Of a stretch of 64,000 bases of DNA, positions 1 through 11,360 are shown piece by piece. The stretch is from Anaeramoeba ignava. Taxonomy: Eukaryota; Metamonada; Anaeramoebidae. A model generated the notes under the pieces. The model was not told the origin of the DNA, did no database searches, and was given only the letters and a program-made list of their open reading frames with translations. The first letter of the stretch is position 1. Every line of letters begins with the position of its first letter. Made by a program: the position numbers and the translations under genes. The DNA is taken from positions 332,501 to 396,500 of the forward strand of contig JAPDFW010000070.1 of the NCBI GenBank assembly GCA_028826165.1, in the 5' to 3' direction.

Positions 1-2299
1 AAAAATAAATCTACTTCTGTAATGGGAAGATTTAAAGGACATATCCATTTTATAGAAGTATTCCTGATTAAACATTCTGGTTGAATTTCTGTGTTATTAT
101 TGAAATAAACTTTTTCATAATTGATATATTTTGGACAGAAAGTTGAAAAACCTGAAAGATGACTTAAATCAACTTGATTAAGAATCAAATTCTTTTCAAT
201 TCCAACAAATAACTTAAAAGTTTTTTGGCGTGATTCGTCGAAATGAACGTTCTGCAGTCTGCGTTTAACAACAATCATTTTGTTATTTGGAGCTGGAGAG
301 AATTCTGTGGAATATTCTCTCATAATACTTGTGTGCATTGCAAGTGAATTTGTATAAAGAAATGAAGTCACATCTCCGTTAATAATGAAAAATTTTGCTA
401 ACGTTTTTAAAATTCGAGGATCTAAATAACTTCTTAACTCATCATATTCACAATTCAAAAATTGCCAATATTCCTTTACAGATTTAGGTTTTTTGACAAT
501 TCCAATCTGGAGTCTAAAACACATTTCTGCAATAACTTGATGATAAACAACTAAAATATAAATAATAATTGTTTTTTGTTTTTTGTTTTTTGTTTTAGAA
601 AATTCCGGATTGTTTTAAAAGAAAAAATATACAAAATGTTGCAACATTTGTTCTATCAAGAGAATCAGCACAATTAAATCGAGTGATTCCATTTTGTTTG
701 GATGTTATTTTGGACAAACCGTATGAACCATTTGGACAAATAATAACTTGTGTATTATTTTCAAACATATTTTTTGCCTTTTGAGTATCTTTTGTAAAAG
801 TAATTAGACCATCATTCAAATCTTGATTCATAATTGTAGATTCAAGACTCAACCAAAGACCTTTGACAGCCTTTTCTTTTCCCAATTTTCTTAAATTGGA
901 ATTCCAATCCAAATTTAATAATTTCAAATCAATATCTAATATTGATTTGACATGTTTTATAGACTCATGAAATGATTCTGTTAGAATTGTTTCATAATGA
1001 GATGGAACGCATTTGAGCATATTAAAGCATGTTATTCTATGCTCTCCAAATCGCTTTAATAATCTTAAGTAATATTGATCTGAACAATGATATGGATCTG
1101 GTTTGATTACAAATTCAGGTCCAGAAACCTGTGTTTTTAAATGTGTTGCCCATCTAATTGGAACAGTTCCTTTATAAATATTTTTAAAAATATTTTTATT
1201 TACATTTTTTATACATATATTTTTATTTATATTTTTATTTTACCTCTTCTACAAAAATGAGAAAACCATTGAATTGAATTATCCGAAAATTCAATCCAAG
1301 AAGCTAATTCACATTCAATTTCATTTCCTGGTTCTGTAATATTTTAAATTTTAAATTTTAAATATTTTAAATATTTTAAATATTTTATATATTTATTTTA
1401 ACCTCCAAGATCATTTAATCCTCGAGCATGATATCTTGTTCCAGGATTTAAATTTGTTTTCCTTGTAAGAAACATCATATAAAAAGGTTTTGATAAATCA
1501 ATTTTTTTTGAATTTGCAATTCCTTGTAACATTACAATACACCATTTTCCAAGTCCAACATTTTCAAATAATTTTCTCCATTGAATATTCCAACAAAATT
1601 CAGGATTATAACTTTTTAATTTTTAATTTTTTAATTTTCAATTTTTCAATTTTTCAATTTTTGGATTTTGATTTTATACATTTCTACATCAGATGAAAAA
1701 GGGAAAAATGAAGTCAAATTTAATGTTTCAGAATAAAAATGTACACTTTCCAAAGGAAATTTAAGAATTTTTTCATAATTTGTTTCATCTCTAAATATAT
1801 ATAAATAAATATATATAAATATATAAATAAATATAAATAAATTTTTTTAATTGAATTTAATATCAACTTTTTAGGAGGAAATGAATATTCAAGATTAATT
1901 TGAACCCATTTTGCTTCTGAAATTGTATTAATTGAATGATTTCCAAAAAGTTGTGCAGTTTTTTCAAACTAAATTTAAATCACAAAGAAAATGTATTTTA
2001 ATTTTCTTTTCGTTCTTTTTTTTTTGTTTCAAATTTACTTTTGTAATTAATATAATATATCCTATTGATCCAAATACTCGATAACCAACTAAATGAGATC
2101 CTATTGTTTTCTTTTTAATTTTTAATCCATTTTGTTCAAGAAATTCTAAAGCTTCATTTTCAGTTTTAAAAACATCAATTCCTGGAATAGAAAAAAACTT
2201 TAAATATCCGGTTTTTGATTCTATTGTGATTAATTGGGTATCTTTTCTGTTGCAAAGTGAAGAAATTATAAACTTTTTTTTTTTGTAAATTTGAATCAT
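1..2299 (-). CDS. SAC9-type phosphoinositide phosphatase, 3' end beyond window
   Basis: Sac-domain lipid phosphatase, expected to dephosphorylate phosphoinositides on the cytosolic face of membranes. Seven exons join in frame on the minus strand: 2039-2299, 1868-1968, 1680-1790, 1403-1611, 1244-1333, 633-1169 and 550 to beyond base 1. All donors are GT and acceptors AG. The catalytic CX5R motif reads CADSLDRTN, the variant typical of plant SAC9 rather than Sac1, Fig4 or synaptojanin. Other SAC9-like signatures are NPGTRYHARG, NEIECEL, CIVMLQGIA and NGDVTSFLYT. The 2299 start places the SSLCNRKDTQ segment as in SAC9 proteins. The WW domain that plant SAC9 carries just after the catalytic motif is absent: the sequence runs directly into VVYHQVIAEMC. 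The long SAC9 C-terminus would lie left of the window. Family assignment is firm; substrate preference is not visible. Confidence 0.88.
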
Positions 2300-2341
2300 T
2301 TATTTATAAAAGTTTTTAATTTAAAATTGCTTTATTTTATT

Positions 2342-2443
2342 TTATTTTGTTACAAATTTGTTATCTGTAGTTTCTACAACGATATGTTTAGTTTCTCTTG
2401 ATGCTAAAAAGGAATGAACAAATTGTTTTGGCTTTTCAACCAT
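2342..2443 (-). other. 33-codon ORF just upstream of the SAC9-type start (possible uORF)
   Basis: An ATG-initiated open frame of 33 codons, beginning MVEKPKQFVH, ends 42 bases before the SAC9-type start on the same strand. Its composition is more protein-like than the surrounding spacer. No acceptor AG lies between it and the downstream ATG, so splicing into the main frame looks impossible. It could be a uORF, a short separate protein or chance. Confidence 0.25.
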
Positions 2444-2519
2444 TATTTAAAGAGAAAAAAAAAATGAATTTTAAAAAAGTGAAAAAAAGTGAAAAAAAAA
2501 GCAAAAAAAAAATATTTTT

Positions 2520-3990
2520 CATTTTGAAAGAAATTTTTTGGATTATTTTTTATTAAGAAGAATTAAATAATTTAATTTAATTTAATTAATTCATAACAAT
2601 TTAATTTAATTTAATTAAATTTTTTGGATTATTTTTTATTAAGAAGAATTAAATAATTTTCTTTAATTAATTCATAATAATCTAATTTAATTTTTTGAAA
2701 ATGAAAATAAAATAATCTTTAATTAAATTTTTGGATTATTTTTTTATTAAGAAGAATTAAATAATTTTCTTAATTAATTTATAATAATCTAATTTAATTT
2801 TTGAAAATGAAATAATCTTTAATTAAATTTTTTGGATTATTTTTTATTAAGAAGAATTAAATAATTTTCTTTAATTAATTTATAATAATTTAATTTAATT
2901 TTTGAAAATGAAATAATCTTTAATTAAATTTTTGGATTATTTTTATTAAGAAGAATTAAATAATTTTCTTTAATTAATTTTAATAAATTTTTAATTTTTA
3001 ATTTAAGAAAATTAAAAATGAAATAATCTTTAATTAAATTTTTGGATTATTTTTATTAAGAAGAATTAAATAATTTAATTTAATTAATTTATAATAATTT
3101 AATTTAAATTAAATGAAATAATCTTTAATTAAATTTTTGGATTATTTTTATTAAGAAGAATTAAATAATTTTCTTTAATTAATTCATAATAATTTAATTT
3201 AATTTAATTAAATTTTTGGATTATTTTTATTAAGAAGAATTAAATAATTTTCTTTAATTAATTCATAATAATTTAATTTAATTTAATGAAATAATCTTTA
3301 ATTAAATTTTTTGGATTATTTTTTATTAAGAAGAATTAAATAATTTTCTTTAATTAATTCATAATAATCTAATTTAATTTAATTTAATTTTTGGATTATT
3401 TTTATTAAAAAGAATTAAATAATTTCTTTAATTAATTAATTTAATTTAATTTAATTTTTGGATTATTTTTATTAAAAAGAATTAAATAATTTTCTTTAAT
3501 TAATTTATAATAATTTAATTTAATTTTTTGAAAATGAAAATGAAATAATCTTTAATTAAATTTTTTGGATTATTTTTTATTAAGAAGAATTAAATAATTT
3601 TCTTTCAATTAATTCATAATAATTTAATTTAATGAAAATGAAATAATCTTTAATTAAATTTTTTGGATTATTTTTTATTAAGAAGAATTAAATAATTTTC
3701 TTTAATTAATTTATAATAATCTAATTTAATGAAATAAAATAATCTTTAATTAAATTTTTTGGATTGTTTTTATTAAGAAGAATTAAATAATTTTCTTTAA
3801 ATTAATTCATAATAATTTAATTTAATTAAATAAATTAATCTTTAATTAAATTTTTTGGATTATTTTTTATTAAGAAGAATTAAAATAATTTTCTTTAATT
3901 AATTTATAATAATTTAATTTAATGAAATGAAATAATCTTTAATTAAATTTTTTGGATTGTTTTTTATTAAAAAGAAAGAAAGAAAAAAAA
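2520..3990. repeat. AT-rich satellite, roughly 100-bp units, about 15 copies
   Basis: The spacer between the divergent SAC9-type and PCNA genes is a tandem array. The core TTTTTGGATTATTTTTTATT is followed by AAGAAGAATTAAATAATT and TTAATTAATTCATAATAATT. Copies recur every 60-110 bases and differ by small indels. TTAATTAA palindromes occur in nearly every unit. I see no coding sequence in it. Confidence 0.85.
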
Positions 3991-4103
3991 GAAACGTTAA
4001 TTTAACGGTTTTTTTATTTTTTAATTAACAAAAGTTTTAATTTAAATTTTCCATTTTTAAATTTATTTTTTTTCTTAATTTGATAATAACAAATTATTTT
4101 AAA

Positions 4104-5507
4104 ATGGTTGAAGCTGTTCTTCATAGTGCAGGAATTTTTAAAAAATTAATTGATTCTATAAAAGATCTTGTCAGTGATTGTACACTTGCTTGTACAAGAA
4201 ATGGAATTAGAATGCAAGCAATGGATGCATCTCATATTAGTCTTGTTTCAATGCAATTAAATTCAACAGGATTTCAACAATATAAATGTTCAAAAAAATT
4301 TAATCTTGGAGTTAATTTAGTTTCACTTGCAAAATTATTAAAATGTGCTGGAGCTAATGATTCAATGAAGATTAAAGCAAGTCCTCATAATGATACATTA
4401 AGTTTATCTTTTACTAATCCAGGTAATTATTTTGATTTTGATTTTGATTTTGATTTTGATTTTGATTTTGATTTTGATTTTGATTTTGATTTTAATTTTA
4501 ATTTTAATTTTAATTTTAATTTTAATTTTGATTTTAAATTTATATTTTGATTTTGATTTTGATTTTGATTTTGATTTTAAATTTTAATTTTGATTTTAAA
4601 TTTTGATTTTAATTTTAAATTTTGATTTTGATTTTAATTTATATTTTGATTTTGATTTTGATTTTGATTTTGATTTTGATTTTAATTTTAATTTTAATTT
4701 TAATTTTAATTTTAATTTTAATTTTAATTTTGATTTTAATTTTAATTTTAAATTTTGATTTTAATTTATGATTTTAATTTTAAATTTTAATTTTGATTTT
4801 AATTTTAAATTTATATTTGATTTTGATTTTGATTTTGATTTTGATTTTGAATTTAATTTGATTTTATTTTGATTTTGATTTTGAATTTGATTTTGATTTG
4901 ATTTGAATTTTAAATTTAATTTTAATTTTGATTTTGATTTTAATTTTAATTTGATTTTGATTTTGATTTTGATTTTAATTTTAATTTTAAATTTAATTTA
5001 TGATTTTTAGATGAAAGTATCATTTCACAATTTGAGATGAAATTAATCGATATTTCTGAAGAAACTGTTTCGTTACCAGCAGAAAATAATGTTTGTATTG
5101 CAAAAATTCCATCAGGAGAATATCAAAAAATTTGTCGAGATTTATTAACAATGGGAGAAGATGTAAGAATTCAAGCATCACCAAGAAAAATCACATTTTC
5201 TTCATTTGGACAAATTGGATCAGGAGGATTTACTCTTCAACAAAATATCGAAGATGAAAACTCAAAAATCTCAATAATTACAGATGAAAAAATTGATCTT
5301 ACTTTCACTTTGAAATATTTAAATCTTTTTGCTAAAGCTGGACCTTTATGTGATTTTGTTACTCTTTATTTAAGTCCAAAATCACCTTTAATGGTTGAAT
5401 TTACAATGGGACAACTTGGTTTTATTAGATATTATCTTGCTCCAAAAGTGGATGAAGCAAATGAAAGTGATGATGAGGATGATGATAAGGATATGAAACA
5501 AGATTAA
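4104..5507 (+). CDS. PCNA: Proliferating cell nuclear antigen (PCNA) sliding clamp
   Basis: Homotrimeric clamp that tethers replicative polymerases and repair factors to DNA in the nucleus. Two exons, 4104-4422 and 5011-5507, give 271 residues; the family norm is about 260. The ATG at 4104 gives the canonical start MVEAVLHSAGIFKK. Hallmarks are MDASHISLV, GVNLVSLAKLLKCAG, IPSGEYQKICRDL, the TFTLKYLNLFAKA strand and the C-terminal YYLAPK, the element next to the PIP-box pocket. The phase-1 intron splits a Gly codon in the first domain. An acidic tail (NESDDEDDDKD) extends past the usual C-terminus. Nothing suggests loss of function. Confidence 0.97.
4423..5010 (+). repeat. PCNA intron made of GATTTT/AATTTT hexamers
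   Basis: GT-AG intron of 588 bases, almost entirely GATTTT, AATTTT and AAATTT hexamers on the coding strand. Because six is two codons, an unspliced transcript stays open and would read Asp-Phe/Asn-Phe repeats until a stop at 4548-4550. Confidence 0.9.
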
Positions 5508-5853
5508 ATGTTTTCTTTCTTTTTTTTTTGGATTCAATTAAAATTAAAATCAAGAAAAGAAAAAAAGAAGAAGAAGAAAAAGAAAAAGAAAAAAAAAGAA
5601 AAATTTTTTTTGTATTCCCCTTTTTTTTTTGTTTGAATTTCTTCTTGTTTTTTTTTTTGGATCGTTTCTTTCTTTTTTAATCTGAATTTGAATTTGAATT
5701 TGAATTTTTTTTCTTTTTATTCTCTCAAATTTTTTTAAAAAACAAAAATAAAAAAAGAAAAGAAAAGAAAAGAAAAGAAAAAAATTTTTTTTTGTTAATT
5801 TTCATTTTTTATTTTATTTTTCATTTTCTATTTATTTTATATTTTTTTAAATT
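5508..5853. other. Spacer between PCNA and the PH-like repeat gene
   Basis: Homopurine and homopyrimidine runs only. A T-rich stretch with TTTTCATTTTTTATT and TTTTTCATTTTC near 5799-5830 lies just before the next start and matches the upstream pattern seen at many genes here. No ORF. Confidence 0.5.
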
Positions 5854-8800
5854 ATGGATTTATCAAAATTATTAACTTTTTCTGAAGAACTTTTAGGAAG
5901 AAGTATTGATTTTAATAATTTCTCAGATATAGTTCAATCGAGTTGTTTAATTTTAAATAAAATTTTTCCTAAAAGTATCCCTGAAAGAGTATTAAAAAGG
6001 TAAATTATAAAATACAAAAACAAAAACCAAAAGAAAACATTTACCAAATCATTTACAAAAAATTCTCATTTCCACAAAAAATAATTCAATTCAATTCAAT
6101 TCAATTCAATTCAATTATATTCAATTCAATTCAATTCAATTCAATTCAATTCAATTCAATTCAATTCAATTCAATTCAATTCAATTCAATTCAATTATAA
6201 ATTCAATCCAATTCAATTCAATTCAATTATAAATTCAATTATAAATTCAATTCAATTCAATTCAATTCATTTCAATTATATTCATAAATTCAATTTATAA
6301 ATTCAATCAATCCAATTCAATTATAAATTAAATTCAATTCAATTCAATTATAAATTCAATTATAAATTCAATTATAAATTCAATTCAATTCAATTCAATT
6401 ATAAATTCAATTCAATTCAATTCAATTCAATTCAATTCAATTCAATTCAATTATAATTTAAATTCAATTCAATTCAATTCAATTCAATTTATAAATTCAA
6501 TTTCAATTATAAATTCAAATTCAATTCCAATTATAAATTTCAATTCAATTTATTTAAATTCAATTCAATTCATAAATTCATTTATAAATTCAATTCAATT
6601 CAATTCAATTCAATTCAATTATATTTATAAATTCAATTCAATTATATTATAAATTCAATTCAATTCAATTCAATTCATTTATAAATTCAATTATATTTAT
6701 AAATTCAATTATATTCATAAATTCAATTCAATTCATTTATAAATTCAATTCAATTCATTTCAATTCAATTCATTTCAATTCAATTCAATTCAATTTAATT
6801 CAATTTAATTCAATTTAATTCAATTATATTTATAAATTCAATTATATTCATAAATTCAATTATATTCATAAATTCAATTATATTCATAAATTCATTTATA
6901 AATTAAATTATAAATTCTAAAAAGAAATCCAACAACGCAAATACAGTTCCTTAATAGAGTATGCAGTAATCTCGGAATCCCAAGTGAAAATTTTCTCCCA
7001 GCTCAAATACAAGAAGATATACAATCAAAATTCCTTAATTTAGTTTCACAATTTTATAAAATCGCAGATCAAAAAGGAATTGATATTGGTCATGAATCAA
7101 AAGCAAAAATTGATGATAAACTTCATAAAAAAGCACAAAGAACCATTCCTTCAGTTTTTAATCATGCAGAAGTAATAGATCAAATTGAAACAATCAAAGA
7201 ATTTCAATTTGAAAATGAAGAAAATCAAGAAAACACTGATTCAAACTGGAAAAAAAAAGACGAAGAAATAGAAAATCAAATGGAAAATTTTTCACAATTA
7301 AAAATGGTATTTGGGGAAAGCAAGGAAATGAAGCCAAAGCAAAACCGCGAGAAATATTTTATCACATCTTTCAAGAGAAGTTTTGAAGAAATTGTAGAAA
7401 TTGTAAAAAAACATTTTATTCACGGAAAAGCAAAATTTGGAGTTGTTTTTATTGATCCGCAAACAGGATCACAAGCAGAATGTATATTTGAAATCAAACG
7501 GCGGTACTTCAAGTTTTCCTTTACTGGAAGCTCTTTTGAAATGATTCTTGATTACTCAATTAGAACTCAAATATGGGAAGCAAAATCAACCACAAATATT
7601 ATTGAAATCAAAGGAGTAAATTTCGACGATTTCTTGCACAACTTTTATATCAAAGCTCGCGATCAAAGCGAGAGAGATATTATTATCAATACTTTTCGGA
7701 TGTTTAATTTCTACCAGAAAGATTGTATTGAAAGCTGCATATTGAGCACAAAAATCCTTGGAAAAGAACAAGAAATCGAGACTCTAATTGGATATCATGT
7801 TGAAAAACAATCTGCAAATTTTGACGTCAAACTGAAAATGCTTTCGCTTACGAAAACTAACATTCCAGCAGTTTTGAAAGCTGACAAACACCAGATTTCA
7901 TTTGTTTTCAAAACCGCAAAGCAGACACAAATCCAAAGTTATGATTTCAAGCGCTATTTGATTATGCTATTTATTGATCCTTCCAAACAAACGCAAATCA
8001 CATTGAAAATTGAGAATATGCAATTGAAGGCCGAACGATTGATCCAAATGAGAACAAATTCTGCAGCTCAATCAGTCGTAATTTCTGGTGTTTTGAATCA
8101 TTTCGCAAGTTTGTCTTGGAATTCGTTGTTGAATGAATCCGAGCCTTCTCAACAACCCTATTCTCAATATAGTCATAAGACTCAAGCAAATGTTTCTTCA
8201 AGAACAAACTTGCACAATCCAATCAATTACGGACAAACCATCTTTAAGTTTATTCAGATGCCTTCAATCAATAGCACATTTGCTGATCCAACTTTCATTT
8301 CCCATTTTGCCCAATTCACGAAAAACGGGGAAGCAAAAGTTATTCAAGATCAATTATTTTCACCAGTAAATGATGATAAAAGACTGAATTGTGAGATGTT
8401 AAGATACTATAAGTTTCGGAGTAGAAAAAATCAGTTAGTGAGAAAAATCAAGCAGTTCATTTCGCAAGGAAAAGCTGTTTTCAACTTCAAGCTACAACAA
8501 TCGCGAACATCAAATATACAGATCATTTTGATGGCTAATCATTTTGTGATTAAAGTGGAGAGTCAGAACCACACAAAGAACTACAAAATGGAGTATTTGC
8601 CCAATCAAGGGATTATTTTGCACACAAACAAATTGGATCGGATGATTTTTAAGTTGGAAAGCTCTGATATTGAGAATCTTGCGCTTTTTGTGCCCAATTT
8701 CATCTCGCGAGATTTGTTTGTGAATACATTTTCCATTTTCCACAAAATGAAAATATACCCAGATTTTCATTTGGATGATGATGATAATAGTGTGCAAAAC

Positions 8801-11045
8801 ATGCATTTTATTTTATCTCCTGAGCCCAGTCTTTCCATCGAGAAGCGCAAAAAGTTTCTGCGTGAAGATCCTTCTGTGGAATTTCCCAGCAAGTGGAAAT
8901 ATTCAGAAATAAATGATTTCTTTCAAGATGAAAAGAACTTTTCAGAAGAACTATCAAGCATCAAGACACACTTGATTTACTCAGTTTGGCTTTTGAATTC
9001 GTTCCAAAAAATTGAAGGTCTTTGCAAATTTCATTTGTATTCTGATCATTTTGAGATTGTTTGTTCCAATTTTTCAATCAGACGATATTATTCCTCATTT
9101 TCTCAATTTTGTGATTCCGATATACGCGACTTAGTGATTCGGTTCAATATTGATGAGAACTTTTTTGTGTATTTTGGATTTCCATCTTATGAAGCCAGAT
9201 TGAATGTGATTCTCAACTTTAACAAAAGAAGAGATAACCAGTTACAGTTTCTATCAATTCACCAAGCACAAAACCAAGTATCGACGTTTATTTGCCATCT
9301 TTTTATTGCGAATCAAAAGAAACTTTGTTCGATTCAACTTTGTGTTGGAGGGTTTGTTATAAACTCTTTTAATAAAGATCATGAAAACGATGAAAATGAT
9401 CCAAATCACAAATTGATTTTTAATAAAGAAAATGGACAAGTTCTGTTTCTTGAATATTCCATTTCGTTAACTCTTCAAAGAAAACCCGAAAATCCAAGAA
9501 TTCTTTTTATTGGACTTGGATATGGAAAGTTCATCAAGCTTAAGTTTGCAGAAGCACAAATTTTGGAGGATTTTACTATTCAACTCAATGACCGCATCAG
9601 AAGCACTTGGGAACTTTTTAAGCCTAATTCTGTAAGAAATGCTTTTGATGAACCAGTTTTAGAGAAAATTTCCACAGATTCAAAAGATTTAGGAAGAACT
9701 CTCATTTCGGTTCATCCACAGAAAATTGTGATTCAAACAGGAGAGTATCAAGGAACTTGCTTGAGAATTGGCGAAATTCGCAGTGTTTTACTTGAAAATC
9801 CCATTTTTGCAATGAATCTTTTCGCAGATCAATCAACAGAAAATATCGGAGATTATGATTATTATCAAATCCATTTTAGACATCTTAAAACTAGATTGCA
9901 ATTTATTGATTCAATGATTTTCTATGATTCAAAAAGAGAGGATTTCAAAAAAATGTTCGCCAATCATTTATTTCGATACCAGGTTAAAGCTCAAGTGGTT
10001 GTTTACGAAGATTCAGGCAATCCGTATGCTCAAGGAACAATCTATATCTCTGAGGAAAGAGGATCAATTGTTTTGTCGAGTTTGGATGAAGAAATGGAGG
10101 AGAAATCAAGCGGAAATTTGAATAAAAAACTAAATCACAAGCAAATTGTTGCTTTCCACAAAAATCATTATATTTTTGATAAGCATACCAAATTTTATGT
10201 CGATTTGAAATTATCAAGATTTGGGAAACTTGAAGTTGACCAAGTTGATTTCATTGTTTTTTTTCAATCCGAAAAGGAAATGAAGATGTTTAATCGTTTA
10301 TTTGTAATGTTCAAAAGAAAACTTGCTAAAATGGAAGTTGGAAATAGGCTTTTGCTTGATTCAAAACCACAAGATTCGCAAATTCAAGCCAGAATCGTTG
10401 TTTCTGAACAAGAAACTTTGCCTGTTCATTTATCATTCAGAAAAAAACAATTAGTTATTTATCATTACGATACCGACAATCAAGAAGAAATTGAATTTAC
10501 CAAGAATTTTGAAATTTCAACTGCAAAACGATCCAAATTTCATTTTTGGATTCACGATGTTCATTTCGATTACATATTCCAGTTTTACAACAGAAGTGAT
10601 TATCGACTTGCTTTCCAAAAATTCCAAAATATTTCACAGTTTGTTACACAAACAAATTTTGAGGTTGAATTTGTCACATCCCAAAAAAGAAAAGTTCCGG
10701 GTTTTATTCGTTTGAGAACTTATTATTTTGTGTGTTTGATCGAGATTTCACAAGAACAAATTAAAAGAATTCGAATTCCTTATCATTTACTTTCGATCCG
10801 AAAATATTCTTCCAAATTTATATAGAATTCGATGGAAAGATCACAAATTGAATGTTTATTCTTGTTATCCTTTAAAGATGAAACAGTTAGTTAGAAGATT
10901 TATTGATTTAAAACGATTTTCACAAAAAAATTTTAGTCAAGTTTCTTATTTAATAGAACAAAAACAAGATCGAAATGAAAATGAAAATGAAAATGAAAAT
11001 GAAAATGAAAATGAAAATGAAAATCAAAATCAAAATGAAAATTGA
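5854..11045 (+). CDS. Large protein of tandem PH-like beta repeats, with a +1 frame break
   Basis: I do not recognise a named family. Exon 1 (5854-5999) joins exon 2 (from 6958) in phase and reads ...PERVLKRVCSNLGIPS. The frame runs to a TAG at 10823-10825 and then continues, shifted by one base, from 10824 to a TGA at 11043. Skipping T10823 gives 1410 residues. After a helical, Glu-rich N-terminus of about 140 residues, units of roughly 70-110 residues recur: several beta strands ending in an amphipathic helix, a PH-like pattern. The last two units align almost without gaps (LPVHLSFRKKQLV with VPGFIRLRTYYFV; KRSKFHFWI with YSSKFIRIRW), and that match crosses the frame break. The protein ends in an Asn-Glu run. 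A scaffold or membrane-binding role is only a guess. Confidence 0.7.
6000..6957 (+). repeat. Intron of (TTCAA)n pentamers
   Basis: GT-AG intron of 958 bases, from a GTAAAT donor to a TTAATAG acceptor, dominated by the pentamer TTCAA with interruptions of ATAAA. The acceptor was chosen because it alone restores the frame into VCSNLGIPS; the nearer CAG at about 6946 would not. Confidence 0.8.
10823..10825 (+). other. +1 frame break at TAG inside the PH-like repeat gene
   Basis: Context is TTT ATA TAG AAT in the incoming frame. Skipping the T gives ATA AGA ATT CGA TGG and the outgoing frame stays open for 73 codons. Peptides on both sides belong to one repeat unit when aligned with the unit before it. 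No GT donor lies close enough for a short intron. Either a programmed shift, an assembly error or a mutation. Confidence 0.6.
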
Positions 11046-11360
11046 AATTGAAATTGAAACTGATTTTGATAGTCTCGAAATAGATTTAAATATTTGAACA
11101 AAAAAAAGAAAAGAAAGAATGAAAAGTTTTTAATTTAATTTAATTTAATTTTTAAAAAAAAAAAATTATAAAGAATGAAAATGAAAATGGATTGTTTATC
11201 TTATTTTTTTTCCCTTCTTTATTGATTATTGATTATTAATTATTAATTATTGATTATTACAAAGTCCTCTTCCAAAAAAGAAAGAAAGAAAGAACAAAAC
11301 AAAAAAAAGTTAAGCAAGAAAAAAAAAAAAAGGAATTGAAATGAATTGAATAGAAAATTT
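11046..11360. other. Tail-to-tail spacer, PH-like repeat gene and HMGB
   Basis: Low-complexity A/T runs. A (TTGATTATTAA)-like stretch lies at 11220-11260. No gene or RNA visible. Confidence 0.5.

Noticed and set aside
10730-10825. An intron ending at the TAG of the PH-like repeat gene, instead of a frame break
   Set aside because: The only candidate donors would delete residues that align with the preceding repeat unit, and the segment is not AT-extreme like the other introns.
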